DNA from: Turbatrix aceti
Lineage: Eukaryota; Nematoda; Chromadorea; Rhabditida; Panagrolaimidae
NCBI GenBank assembly: GCA_963969345.1
Contig: OZ017766.1
Span: 11,284,001 to 11,348,000, forward strand
DNA: 64,000 nucleotides
Direction: 5' to 3'
The translations under genes and the position numbers were made by a program. The notes below the pieces were generated by a model that was not told where the DNA came from, searched no databases, and was given only the letters and a program-made list of their open reading frames with translations. Shown one piece after another: positions 10,999 through 21,962 of this stretch (position 1 is its first letter; each line of letters begins with the position of its first letter).

Positions 10999-11570
10999 AT
11001 GACTACCACACTCACCCATAGGGAACTTTGCATCAAGTTTCTCCCTCTCTACCGGGATTTTGTTTTGATGTTGCACCTATTTTTAGTAAAAGTTCTATGT
11101 TTCAGAAAACTTTTTGCCATACCGGTGCAACGGCAACGCACCGGAGCCGACGCTCCATTCTGCGGATGTTCTATTCAATAAATTATTTTTTAACTTAAGA
11201 ATTGTAAACAACAGATCTGCGGGTGTCTATAATAATATCGCTTAAAGTTCTTATCGCGATTTACGTTGCCCCATTGGTTGCTATAAAATCAGCATTTGTA
11301 CCGATTTTTTTTAATTTAAAATTCAAAATATTTTTAGCTTATGAAGGTGTCCAAGCTTATGAATCCGTTCGAGATCATCATCAACGCGAGTGCCGTGAGT
11401 TTTAAATTATATCCTAGACGTTTTATCGAAGATTAATTTTTCAGGGCGGCTCAGCGAGTACGTCAAGCCAGGGTGGCTCATCTAACAACAGCAGTCAGGG
11501 CAGCAGCAGCGGAGAAGCACACAAGTCAAAACAGGAAGCTACTGATGAGTACAGCAAACGATTCTGCTAG
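10999..11570 (+). pseudogene. subfamily-3 LRAT-tail locus 1 (no catalytic core)
   Basis: Starts with an ATG frame (10999-11181) that includes an RTGAD motif shared with LRAT exon 3. Two tail exons follow: 11338-11394 (MNPFEIIINASA) and 11445-11570 (GGSASTSSQGG...KQEATDEYSKRFC, TAG). They are joined by a GTGAG...TTTTTCAG intron and align with exon 6b and tail exon 7 of subfamily 1 (GGSASSSD...KKEATDKFGEKF). Neither the H(W/Y)A box nor NCEHF is present. The tail exons keep frame in all four loci, which is unusual for a plain pseudogene. A short Ser/Gly-rich non-enzymatic product is possible but unproven. Confidence 0.55.
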
Positions 11571-12010
11571 TCTATACGTGATTTCATTTCACTTCATTTC
11601 ATTTACCGCCTGGCGCCTGCGCAATACCAGCAAGAATGTAATTTCTAGAAACAATATTACTATCAAAAGAATAAATATAACTAACATCAAATATTTAAAT
11701 CGTTTATAAATACACATAAAATAAAATTTTGTAAGAAATGTTTTCGTGATTCCAAAACCCGTGGCGCCCGCTACAAAAATGTCGTGTCCTCCTCAACTTA
11801 AAGTCAGATGTTTTTTGAGAAAACTAAATACACCAGTCGATTTCGCGTGCTAAGATACCACTGTTGTGGCGGTGTCACCACTGAAAGGAGGGCGCCGGAA
11901 GAAGGGGCGCGAAAGGAAGACAAGGGACTCACCGAACACGCTCGTGGGCGCGGGTTCGAGGCGAGTCGTGGAGGGAGTTGTAGGTAGCTGGTCGCGGCAC
12001 CCATGGGTCT
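11571..12010. repeat. 3' block of subfamily-3 loci
   Basis: Non-coding block recurring at 40,915-41,290, 55,875-56,290 and 62,540-62,940. It contains GGCGCCCGCTAC and GAAAGGAGGGCGCCGG stretches. Bases 11,968-11,975 (GTGGAGGG) are the empty target of the hAT-like element inserted at 56,298. Confidence 0.55.
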
Positions 12011-12867
12011 TGAAGACAGCAATGTCCCGCCAAATTTTGAAAATTTGTCGCTAGTGCCAAATTAGTTCAAAGTATCAGAATGAAAAAAGCAAACAACTCG
12101 GCATTTAACAAAGCAATAGTTTACTACTGCAACGTTTTGGTCAACGATCATTAAATTTGGTTCTGATGATTTTGGCAACTATATATGTATCTACATATCT
12201 ACATAGGCAACTACATACATATATGTATCGTTAATTTTGTATAGTCAAAATCCCGATCAACATTTTTGATGACTGAAGCGTCCCCTTGGATGTTAATCTC
12301 GTGGATGTGAATCGGGTGAAACTCAAACTCAGAATTCCAACAACAAAATCGCATTCTTGCAGGCCTCGGATTTTGTGATTCATGTGATATTTTTTTATTT
12401 GCGCACAAATTTGGAATATCGAAATGTCGTACCCTCCAACGTTCTTTGCTCACCGATAAGTGCGCTGGCAATAAATCTAGATAATATGAATTTTCGCTCA
12501 GTCAGTCTTTCCGGGACCTCGTTCCTTCGTTCCTTCGTCTCTTCGTTCCCTCTATTCCTACGCGAAAAACTACCTTTTCGCTTCGCTTACGCTTCTGTCG
12601 GCATCCCTCGTCTACACTTAGGGATGCGAGGCATTTATCGGGAATGTACCTATTGCGCTCGCCTCCCCTCGCTTGGCTGCGCGAAAAGTGTCGATTTTTA
12701 TGTATGCTTGCACTTTGTCCCGAAAGTTCGAGAACATGTTTTCGGGACAAATTGCTGAGAAGGTGTTATTTGACACGGCACAATTTATAATATTTACAAC
12801 GGGTTAATCTTCTTCAACATTTGTGGTACAAATCAGTGTTCCGACCGTAAAAAAATCGACTTTGGAG
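12011..12867. repeat. repeat block RA, copy 2
   Basis: Near-identical to 1-820, with a few small indels (for example CTCGGTCGC missing near 12,660). Non-coding. Confidence 0.6.
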
Positions 12868-12995
12868 TAGTGTTTGGCTGATATCAGGTTTTGCCTGATA
12901 TCAGAGTCTGATACTGATAATGATATCAGTATCAGTATCAATCAGGATGAGATTTGGTATCAGGATGATATCAGAATGATATCATGAGATCGATT
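12868..12995. mobile_element. hAT-like remnant with TGATATCAG motif array
   Basis: Begins TAGTGTTTGGCTGATATCAG and contains many TGATATCA/GATATCAG units. A matching end in the other orientation is at 33,290-33,476, and a truncated copy is at 59,608. No target duplication can be shown. Confidence 0.5.
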
Positions 12996-13770
12996 TTTCG
13001 TCAAAATATGCTTAAAAATACCGTTTTTTTTGCCATTTGCTCACAACTGATGTAAAAAAATACTAATTTTTGTGTATCCGAGTAAAGCCATCCTATATAA
13101 CAGACACCTATATATCCTATATAACATAACAGCCATCCTATCTGCGAGCCGATTTAGGATCGAGGACACATCATTTTGACACTTTCAAATGTTTTGAGTC
13201 AGAGTTGCAGGCCTTCGGGGGAAAGGCCCAAAGCCGCGATATTTTATTTTATAAAATTCGGATTCACGAGATTCGGCTTCAGATGTGTTTTTCATAAAAA
13301 ATAGTGCCCTGTGCTACGTTGGTCATGAACGATTCTGCAAAAATTAATGTAGGGGTTTCTGAAGACGGCGGATCCAGTGACACACAGAATTTTTTTTCAG
13401 TTACGGTAATTATCGATTTTTTGATATCATACGTTTTCAAACCGCCATCACATTCGGATCTCAAACTTAAGCGGTAATTCGATTAGCCTATCTTCTTCCC
13501 CGTTGTTTTTTGTATCGGAAAAAATAAAACGCAAAAAAAAATCGCGTGCCCAAGGTTGTCATAAATTTTAATTTATGCTCCAGACAAGACACCGAAGCCC
13601 TGCGCGCAACGTGCACGCATAGGTTTGCGCTGCTGCACACGCGTATTGACCTTTATTTTTTAGACGCATGCCTAACTTATTACAAAAACCGTTTTTGGAA
13701 CCATTCAATAGGTGTGCCAAGGCGGGAAGATGTACAGTAGTTTTTTTTCCAAGCTTCACCTGTAAAATGC
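12996..13770. mobile_element. half copy of palindromic element T1
   Basis: From 13,141 (TCTGCGAGCCGATTTAGG) to 13,770 the sequence matches one T1 arm and then breaks off at AAAATGC|GCACC. The bases before 13,141 are AT-rich with small TATATCCTATATAA repeats. Frames here are T1 arm shadows. Confidence 0.65.
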
Positions 13771-14588
13771 GCACCATTTCTGAATTGTGGTTTTACGAAG
13801 ATGCTTTTGCAGTGTCTATGAAATGCCAACGGAAAATTCATCGCGGTACAGCGACGACCAGAATCCATCAGAATCTATCAACGAAGAACCACCCATCTGC
13901 GCGCTCTCTTTTTTCTCTCTTTTATGCGCGCAGAAGCTACCCACTTCGTAGTGGATAGCGTCTCCCTCTCTTTTGCGCGCAAAAGCTACTAACTTCGTAG
14001 GGGATAGCGTGCACATCTTTGTTTTGTTTTTGTGAAAAATACGTCTGACCGATACTCATATAGAAATAAATTGTAAAAAAAGCAAGAGATACTCGGCATG
14101 ACAACACATTCATAAAAATCACTACACTTATTTCCAATTCAAAAACGTTGTTCTATTTTATTACAAAATCGCTAAGTTTACGTCTGCAAAATCGACTGAT
14201 ATCAAAAACTGCGATTGTGCATCTTTTTGCGTCCAAAACAACTGTTGAGACGTCATTTTGTAAAAATGATGAAAAATGAAAAAACATGGGGTGTTTTATT
14301 TCCTATTTGAAGAAATTTGGTTTTTACAGTCAGTTTACTTCTTCAAGAAGTGAATTCTAAAAAAAAGGCAAAAAAATAGCATGACAAAAAAAAATTTTAT
14401 TGTCCTCGTCTTATATGTTAGATATTTGAAAACGACTTGATTTGACTTGACATTCCAAATACCTACAGGTGTTTTTTATTTCATAAAATGCAAAATTGCG
14501 CTAGAACCACAAAGTAGAAATTCAATAAAAAAGGGGCTCAAAAATATTTATTTGTTTTTCTTGATTTCAATAAATAAAATCATATTTA
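13771..14588. other. non-coding with short direct repeat and LRAT C 3' flank
   Basis: Two imperfect direct repeats (GCGCGCA.AAGCTAC.ACTTCGTAG.GGATAGCGT) at about 13,925-13,960 and 13,977-14,010. From about 14,430 the sequence is the shared LRAT 3' flank. No gene is recognised. Confidence 0.45.
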
Positions 14589-14741
14589 TCAATCGTTTTT
14601 GAATTCTTCGCCGAACCTATCGGTAGCTTCCTTTTTTGACGTTGCGTCGGGGGAGTTTTCCATGACTCTGCTGCTAGCTGAGCCGCCCTGCAAAATCAAT
14701 TTTAGTTAAACTATGAAATTATAAATTGTGAAACTCACAAA

Positions 14742-15504
14742 TTAGTCACGTGTGGATCCGCACAGGGGCTTGCTGATCCAATATATTATATCGGCCTAAA
14801 AATTGAACGTAGTATGTAAATATTATTTATGAAAATAAATAAGTTTTTGTTTCCATAAAACTGAAATTCTAACCTGCTCAGAGTACGCGACCCCATAGAT
14901 GCATTCGTTGACAAAGTGCTCGCAGTTATAGTAAAACAAGGAATACTCGACGCCTTCTTGTCGCTAAAATTATTTCCATATTATTTTTGGATTAATTATA
15001 GAAATTAATGAAAACATAAGGAATATTACTTGCCTTCTTCTCCGCATATTTTATCACATCGGCTCCCGTGCGTATGTTTCGTTTCGGAGTTAATTTTTGT
15101 AAAAAAACCCAAGAGTATTCTTTTCTATGTAGTTCGGACGGTGTGTTGTTTCGTATCTTCCGGCCGTTTGCGATTTCGTCAAGGCGGTCGTATTGGATCT
15201 GAAAAAGCGTCACCATTAGGTTTATTCTAAGGCCTAGGATTTAAATTTTGTAAAAGTGAGTACCTTGTGTTCAGTGTTTTGGTCATTCCATCGGTAGAGG
15301 TGAATGATCCACGCAACACCGTCGCTGTCTATCTCGACGAAGAGAGCCCAGTGCTGAAATAAAATTACTATTTATGTACATAAGAGTATGAAAAAAAAAC
15401 ACCGGGGAACTCACTGTCAAGCCTAAAGCAAATCCCTGGATTTCGATTCTGTCACCCATTTTTAGATAGGGAAGCACTTCGTTGACATCTTTAAACTCCT
15501 GCAT
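14742..15504 (-). CDS. LRAT/PLAAT-like gene copy C, intact
   Basis: Exons: 15415-15504 (ATG), 15264-15353, 15034-15198, 14874-14963 and 14742-14795 (TAA). The spliced protein is 162 aa, the usual PLAAT size. It has GDRIEIQGFALGLT, the HWALFVEIDSDGVAWIIH box with two His, a lysine/asparagine-rich insert (LHRKEYSWVFLQKLTPKR), RTGADVIKYAEKK and YNCEHFVNECIYG with the Cys nucleophile. The terminal exon starts ADIIYWISKP and stops inside the exon, so the old tail exon (14589-14687, GGSAS type) is left untranslated. The intron after exon 3 has a GC donor. Family members are membrane-associated thiol acyltransferases or phospholipases; the substrate is unknown here. Confidence 0.82.
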
Positions 15505-15910
15505 TTTGGAAGGGAACAAATTGTAAACGAAGATCTGTCCTTGAAAAAATAAATCTGAAATAGGTAATTAAATTTTGGAGTGCGATAGCAAAAAAGACTC
15601 TATTGGACCGCAGAAACTTTTTGAACGAGTTGGATTACATCAGAATCAGGGTCAGTGTCATGAATTTCATGCATAAGAAGACTGGTACAAAACGTGCGGC
15701 AACAAGATCTTTTGTAGCATGTCATGAGCGTCTATATCGAAATTCTTTACCCCCCTCGTCCTGCTCACTGATAAGAACGCTGAATCTCAATATTGTGTTT
15801 TTTGTATACTACCTGCACGTTTTTCAGAAATTTCGAGAACTTGTAAAATTATAATGAAAATACAAACAACACGACATTCAGGCAATTGAAGACTTACAAA
15901 AGCAACACAT
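15505..15910 (-). promoter_or_regulatory. promoter of LRAT copy C
   Basis: Contains the conserved GATA-type site (forward CACTGATAAG, 15766-15775) and a drifted TATA position (forward CTTTTGTAG). Very similar to the B, H and I promoters. Confidence 0.6.
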
Positions 15911-17615
15911 TAGCTTTATGCAAACTTCGAAAATATTGAACTTCGAATTTATTGAACTTGAATTACAAAGTTCAATTGAAGCAAACTTGGGGAGGGCGCG
16001 TGCGCATTGCAAGTAAAATAAATTCAGATTTGAAAGTTCCAAAAAAAATTAAAAAAAACAACATCTGAAAAATTTGTTAAAAATCGTTAGTAAAATTAAT
16101 TGAAAACTCCAAAGATTTTAGATGTATACCATAACTTTAGATCACAAATGAAAATTTAATTTTAAGTCTGTATCGAAATATTCAGTTTTTTTTTTCGGCA
16201 TTTTGAAGATCTGTGGATTTTCTCTCCATACCCTAGTCGATTTTTATAAAAATTTGTCTCAAATTTCTAAAACATCTTTTTTAATCCAACACGAAACAAA
16301 TCTGTGGAATTTTTTAATCTGTAGAATTTTTTTTCTGAATAGTTGGGATACAGACTTTTTTTTATAAACTTTGTATTTTTTTTATAAAATTTGTCTCGAT
16401 GTTTATTAAAATTTGTTTCAAATTTCCAGAACATCGATCAAGTTACTTCAATTAATTTTACAATAACTATACTAACAATTTTTAACAAATTTTTCATATG
16501 TTGGTTTAAGAGGCAGTCTGTGACAGGATTTTGGATTAAGGTGGAGGGTGCGACCCCGTGAAAAAACAACTTCAAATGTTTTTAACCAAAGTTGTAGGCA
16601 CCCCTAAGGGATTGTTAAAAAAAATTATGAAAAATTTTTCAGATGCCGGATTCTGGAGATTTGGCTTCTGAACTGTTTTTTCGTTTTGAATTTTCAACTC
16701 AATTCTTAATAGAAGCAAAAATCTGAATTTAATTTGACAAAGGTATTTTGGCACGAGGAATCGATTCCCGCACTCAGATTCCACAAAAAACATCCGTCCG
16801 CCCGGCAATTATTATTTTTTTGTTTTTGTTTTCATATTTTCCGCCAAAACATGCCTATTTCGTCCGAGGGGGAGGGCAAGGCATACCCTATCTTGAAGCC
16901 CGTTTTTTTGGCATTGGAAGAGCAAAAACACAAAAAATTCTATGTCGGTCCCGGTGACCAAAACACGGAAAAACCCGTCAAAACAGTCAAAAAACGACTA
17001 CGCGCTGCGCGCATCGCGATGCGCACGCGGCGACTTTTGGTGTGCTTCGCGTCCTCATTGTTTTTTAACGACCATTTTGACAGTTTTTCCGTGTTTTGGT
17101 CACCGGGACCGATGTAGAGTTTTTTGTGTTTTTGCTCCTCCGATGCCAAAAAAAAACGGGCTTCAAAATAGGGTATGCCTTGCCCTCCCCCTCGGACGAA
17201 ATAGGCATGTTTTGGCGGAAAATATGAAAACAAAAACAAAAAAATAATGCCGAAATACCTTTGTCAAATTAAATTCAGATTTTTGCTTCTATTAAGAATT
17301 GAGTTGAAAATACAAAACGAAAAAACATTTCAGAAGCCAAATCTCCAGAATCCGGCATCTGAAAAATTTTTCATAATTTTTTCTAACAATCCCTTAGGGG
17401 TGCCTACAACTTTGGTTAAAAACATTTGAAGTTGTTTTTTCACGGGGTCGCCGGTCCAAAATCCTGCCACAGACAGGCTTTTAAACTTTTTTAAATTTTT
17501 TTTGAAACTTTAATTTATTTTATTTGCAATACGCACGACCCTCTTTTGTAATTCAAGTTCAATAAATTCGAAGTTCAATATTTTCGAAGTTCAATATTTT
17601 CGAAGTTTCGACACT
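15911..17615. repeat. TTCGAA-motif inverted-repeat region hosting T3
   Basis: Left end CTTCGAAAATATTGAACTTC (from about 15,917) and right end ending ATATTTTCGAAGTTTCG (about 17,610) are inverted copies carrying repeated TTCGAA and TTGAAC motifs. The same unit without T3 occupies 48,957-49,660. It interrupts the shared 5' flank at TTTATGC, which is continuous in copy H (38,250). Inner sequence is AT-rich with no gene. Confidence 0.55.
16506..17484. mobile_element. TTAA-flanked palindromic element T3
   Basis: TTAA at 16506-16509 and 17481-17484 flank imperfect ends GAGGCAGTCTGTGACAGG and CCTGCCACAGACAGGCTT. The arms mirror each other (16,570-16,900 against 17,130-17,450), with a GC-richer centre. 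The paralogous sequence at 49,520-49,540 lacks it and reads through a TTAA-containing stretch, giving an empty site. Confidence 0.8.
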
Positions 17616-17864
17616 GAACGGTCTTGTCCTCGTCTCCCCCTTTGTTAGGGAGAAGAGAGATTCAGCGCTCTTATCAATGTGCAAAAGAACAAACAGTGGA
17701 ATATCGAAAAGGGGGTGATATGGCATTTCGATATCGGACAGCTAATAAAAGGGGCTAATAAATCGGACAGCTAATAACATCAGTCCCACATCAGTCGTTG
17801 GTATATCAGAGAAGTACCCCTGTGCTTAGTTACCAATATTTCTGTTTTTTTTTAAAGATATATA
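17616..17864 (+). promoter_or_regulatory. promoter of LRAT copy D
   Basis: Contains a CTTATCAATG GATA-type site (17670-17679), a CATTTCGATATCGG block shared with subfamily 1, and an AATAAAAGGGG element in the TATA position (about 17,753). Confidence 0.6.
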
Positions 17865-18988
17865 ATGTCTTCTTCTTCTGGTTCTCGAAAGGGTTGTCAC
17901 TCTATTACTGATGTGTTACCTAAACTTAAGATGGGTGATCGAATCACAATCGTAGGCACCCTTTCGTTTGTGAGTTCGAAGCGTTTCCTCTTTCATTTTG
18001 TAGCTCTTGTATTTTAGCACCATGCCATCTTTGTTGAGATAGACAAAAAAGGCGTTGCTTGGATCATTCATTTCTACAAATGGGACGATGATAAGGAATA
18101 CAAGGTAATTCATCTTTAGTCTATAAAATTATAAACTAAATTGCAAATAAAATAGTCATTCCATTTCAGATTCAATACGACCGGCTGGACGAAGTTGCAA
18201 ACGGCCGAGAGATTCGGATCGATACCCCGCCTGTGCTAAGAATTTTTTATTTATTTCCATCAAAACGCCCCCAAATACGCACCGGAGCCGATGTCATCAA
18301 GTATGCGGAGAAAAAGGTGAGTTATACTCTTTACTTTTTTTATCAATTTTTATATTACAATCAGTGTTCCGCTTTGACAAAAATCGACTCCCGACATTCG
18401 AAGTCGATTCTTTCGACTCTGAAAGTCGACTCCCGACTTCCAGAATCGATTCTTGACTCCGAATCAATAAACGCCTAAAAACTGCATGCGTGCTTTTATC
18501 TTTAACGACTTTTTTTACAAAATCAAAAATACGGCACAAAAAATGGCTATAAAAGTGTATTTTTTTCAAAAAAATTGTCATCCAAGAATCGACTCCAATT
18601 GGTCAAAGAGTCATTTTGTAAAAATCGACTTTCGACACTAACTCTGACTCTCAACTCTCAGAGTCACTGTCAGAGTCAAAAAATTGACTCTGAGTCGGAG
18701 TCGCGGAACACTGATTACAATAAAACCAATAATAATATAGTGATAATTCTAGCGACAAGAAGGCGTCGTGTATTCCTTGCTTAACTATAACTGCGAGCAC
18801 TTTGTTAACGAATGCATCTATGGGGTTGCGACGTCTAAGCAGGTTAGAATTCAGTTTTTTTGATGAGATTTTAATATTTTTATTTTTTGTATTTCTAGGT
18901 CGCTCAATGGTTTTTGATATTTACGCCTCCGTGGATATCGCTTTCTGACATCTTGTTTAATAATGTCATAAAGTATCATAAAGTATAA
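17865..18988 (+). CDS. LRAT/PLAAT-like gene copy D (subfamily 2), intact
   Basis: Exons 17865-17969, 18018-18104, 18170-18316, 18753-18842 and 18899-18988 give a 172-aa protein. Landmarks are MSSSSGSRKGCHSITDVLP, GDRITIV, the HHAIFVEIDKKGVAWIIH box, RTGADVIKYAEKK and YNCEHFVNECIYG, so the two His and the Cys are kept. It ends VAQWFLIFTPPWISLSDILF, a hydrophobic C-terminus compatible with membrane association as in PLAAT enzymes. All exon phases are zero. Intron 3 is enlarged by a 352-bp hAT-like element. Subfamily 2 differs from subfamily 1 in its N-terminus, shorter insert and terminal exon. Substrate unknown. Confidence 0.85.
18362..18713. mobile_element. hAT-like MITE family h1 in intron 3 of copy D
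   Basis: Termini CAGTGTTCCGC / GCGGAACACTG, flanked by the 8-bp duplication ATTACAAT (18354-18361 and 18714-18721). The interior near both ends is an array of GACTC/GAGTC motifs. The same insertion is in E and F. Confidence 0.85.
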
Positions 18989-19038
18989 AGTAAAGTAAAG
19001 TAACCACTGAGTAATGGTGAAATAAAAATAGTTTTTGA

Positions 19039-19326
19039 TGTAGCGCCCAAAGATTGCATCTTATGCGATCTGTCCGCGCTACTCGATTGCCCCGTCCCTG
19101 ACCAAGTCGCTGCGGCAGGCAATCTTGTCAATCCTTGGTCCCCCCCCATCCGGGGTGCCCGCTCCCTATTATTTGTCTCTTAGCTTGTGAGCCTCAATAA
19201 ACGTTTGTATGCATGTTTTACAAGACGGAGTACCAGTAGAACTTGGGAAAGGTATCTTGTAGCGCCCTGCTCAGTGGTTAGTTATCATTGCGGAACTATA
19301 TACTATATGTATCGAGTAACGCTACA
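19039..19326. mobile_element. solo-LTR-like element L1, copy 1
   Basis: Runs from TGTAGCGCCC to AACGCTACA (TG...CA, 7-bp inverted ends) with TTGA on both sides (19035-19038, 19327-19330). It holds an AATAAA polyadenylation-type signal and a GC-rich block. Near-identical copy at 50,961-51,226. A 21-bp extra piece (about 19,271-19,291) resembles the CTCAGTGGTTAGTTATC sequence seen at 9,950. Confidence 0.65.
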
Positions 19327-19706
19327 TTGAATTAGATTTGTATACAAACTTAAATTTCTCAATGTAGAAAATATGTATTTCGCAAATCTATCTATACGGA
19401 ATCCAGGAATCTCATCTGGCTGCCACAGCTTATTGAAAAATCTAGTGGCGCGGAGAGTAAAAAAGTTGTGTCGAAGTGATTTGGTTGAGGAGTTTCAGCA
19501 TTTTGAAGATCTGTGTTTTTTTCTACTGAACCCTACTCGATTTCAATCAAAATTTGTCTCAAATTTCCAAAACATTGATCAAATTGTCAAATTCTTAGTC
19601 GAAGGAGCCAAGTTTATGGTTTCTAAATAAATTTTAAGTGGCACCAAACCGGAAAAAAAAAACCAAAAGCTATAAATATTTTTAGGTTTTGTTTACCGAG
19701 CCAAAA
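19327..19706. other. no gene recognised
   Basis: AT-rich repeat-derived DNA. Bases 19,497-19,570 belong to a widespread GATCTGTG...CCCTACTCGATTT repeat also seen at 16,200, 21,000, 42,660 and 63,590. Confidence 0.4.
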
Positions 19707-20032
19707 CAAGGGTGTCAATCGGGCCGGGCCGGGCCTGATCGTGAGTCGGCCCGGCCCGGCGGCCCGGTTTTAAAAAAAAAGAAAATTTTAGAACAAAATT
19801 TATTCAAAACAGTCAAAAATGAACCAAAAACTTGCTCATTTTGAGTAATCCTCCCCCATTATGAATAACAACGTGTATTTTTACCTTTTCAACTCATATT
19901 TTTCGACAAATTGAAAAAATTTTAGTAAATTTTGCTTCAATTTTACCCTTTGGTAAAAAGGCGGGCCGGGCCTTACCTCGAGCGGGCCGGGCCGGGCCGG
20001 GCCGACAAAAATTCGGCCCGTTGACACCCTTG
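19707..20032. mobile_element. hAT-like MITE family h2 (CGGGCC array), copy 1
   Basis: Termini CAAGGGTGTCAATCGGGCC and CGGCCCGTTGACACCCTTG with CGGGCC arrays just inside both ends. The right flank is GTCGGAAA, but the left flank is AGCCAAAA, so the left side was rearranged exactly at the element end. The twin at 45,497 has both duplications. Confidence 0.75.
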
Positions 20033-20630
20033 GTCGGAAACAAATCTGTGACGTTATGTTCACAAAAAACGCGAAAATGTGGAAACTGTGACGTTACAAA
20101 TGGGGTTTGAAAAAAAGCACAAAAAAAAGGAGTTTGGAGAAAATTTTTATTCTCTTGTTACCCCAAAATATTGTCGGCTCATCGGGCCCGATTTCTTTTC
20201 GAATTTCTTTTTTAGTTTCTTTTCCAATGTCTTTTTAAATTTCTTTTTTTAAGTCTCTTGAAGTCATTTCAAGTTTCTAACATACATAAGTCAAAAAAAA
20301 TCATTATCAGTTTCAAAAAGTCAAAATTCCTTTTTATTCTATTTTGAAACTTGATATTTTTTAAAAAGGAATAGAAAAAGTCTTGTGAGGCCCTTCGCTC
20401 AAAAGAATGCTGGTATAATAGCGAACCGAACACGTCTATCTGTAGCACGAGTGATGATATTGAAATACAGCATCGTCCACCTTTTTTGAACCCAGCTAAA
20501 CAAGTTAAATCTCGACATTGAATCATTTTTTCTATATTTGCACGTTGTCCAGAATGCGCGAGAGCGTGACAACAGAACAAAAAAAAGTGATAACGAAAGT
20601 CCTTCGAATACAGTGTGTCAATCAAGGCAT
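20033..20630. repeat. dispersed block RB, copy 1
   Basis: Non-coding block found again at 45,823-46,430 and inverted at 35,866-36,365. Frames on its minus strand are not supported by any motif. Confidence 0.5.
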
Positions 20631-20936
20631 AAAACCGGCCTAAGAATCAGGCTACCGGCCGGCCTAAATTTTCAGGCCGAAGCAGGGCCGGCCTCGGCCT
20701 ATTTTTTGAAAAAAAATTTCGAGCTTTATTTTAGGGTTATTTTCGCTAAATTTGACCAAATTTGGAAAAAAATTTTTTTGGAAACAACCTAATGTTATTT
20801 AAAAATGCATAATAATAAATTCACCTGTGGTAAAAAGTAAAAAAAAAGACGACTGAAGCACAAAAACGTCAGAAAATCATACGTTTTTAGAAAAAAATCT
20901 ACTTTCGAATTTTTTTCCGGCTTTTTCGGCCGACCT
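20631..20936. mobile_element. GGCC-motif transposon remnant
   Basis: Has GGCCGGCCTAA, AGGCCG and CGGCCGACC clusters at both sides of an AT-rich middle, like the h2 architecture, but no intact termini or duplication. Confidence 0.4.
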
Positions 20937-21880
20937 ATCCAATTCAGCTTTTTTTTCGGCATTTTGAAGATCTGTGGATTTTTTCTCCGTACCCTTGTCG
21001 ATTTTTATAAAAATGTGTCTCAAATTTCTAAAACTTTCTTTTTAATTAATCCAACACGAAACAAAGGGGTATCACCGGCAAAATCTGAATTTATTTTACT
21101 TGCAATATGCACGCGCCCCCCCCCCTTTGTAATTCAAGTTAAAAAAATTCGAATTGAACTTTGTAATTCAAGTTCAATAAATTCGAAGTTCAATATTTTC
21201 GAAGTTCTTCCCGAGTCGCTCATTGAACTCGCAGTTCAATGTTTTCGAAGTGGAATTTTATCCGTCATCCGAAGATTCGAATGATCCATTCAGTTTTTCA
21301 ATCCGCAGACCGGCACTTCAAATGTTACAAAAATTATGAGATGTATGAAGTTCATACTATGAACCGTATGAGAAGCTCCAGATTGTGTATTGAATCTTCA
21401 AATGACAAATAAAGTTCTACGAAAATTGGTCAAAAACAACATTTTTATTAAAAAAAATCCTTTATTGCAGACAACTAATGTGTTGCTTTTGTAAGTCCTC
21501 AATTACCTGAATGTCGTGTTGTTTGTATTTTCATTATAATTTTACAAGTTCTCGAAATTTCTGAAAAACGTGCAGGTAGTATACAAAAAACACAATATTG
21601 AGATTCAGCGTTCTTATCAGTGAGCAGGACGAAGGGGGTAAAGAATTTCGATATAGACGCTCATGACATGCTATAAAAGAGCTTGCCGCACGTTTTGTGG
21701 CAGTCTTCTTATCCATGAATATCATCACACTGACCCTGATTCTGAAGTGATCCAACTCGCTAAAAAAATTTCTGCGGTCCAATACAGTTTTTTTTGCTAT
21801 CGCACTCCAAAATTTTATGACCTATTTCAGATTTATTTTTTCAAGGACAGATCTTCGTTTACAATTTGTTCCCTTCCAAA

Positions 21881-21962
21881 ATGCAGGAGTTTAAAGATGT
21901 CAACGAAGTGCTTCCCAATCTAAGAATGGGTGACAGAATCGAAATCCAGGGATTTGCTTTAA
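21881..21962 (+). pseudogene. LRAT exon-1 fragment L (left arm)
   Basis: ATG and codons MQEFKDVNEVLPNLRMGDRIEIQG, then cut at TTAA by the central element. The upstream promoter is intact, with CTTATCAGTG (21613-21622) and TATAAAAG (21672-21679). No downstream exons, so no enzyme. Confidence 0.85.

Noticed and set aside
10999..11181. Intact 60-aa protein as a stand-alone gene
   Set aside because: The frame is shifted in locus 3 and altered in locus 4, so it is treated as part of a decayed LRAT-derived locus.
19039..19326. RNA gene such as SRP or snRNA, suggested by the GC-rich conserved block
   Set aside because: TG...CA ends with TTGA duplications and an AATAAA signal fit a solo LTR better, and copies E and G truncate it.
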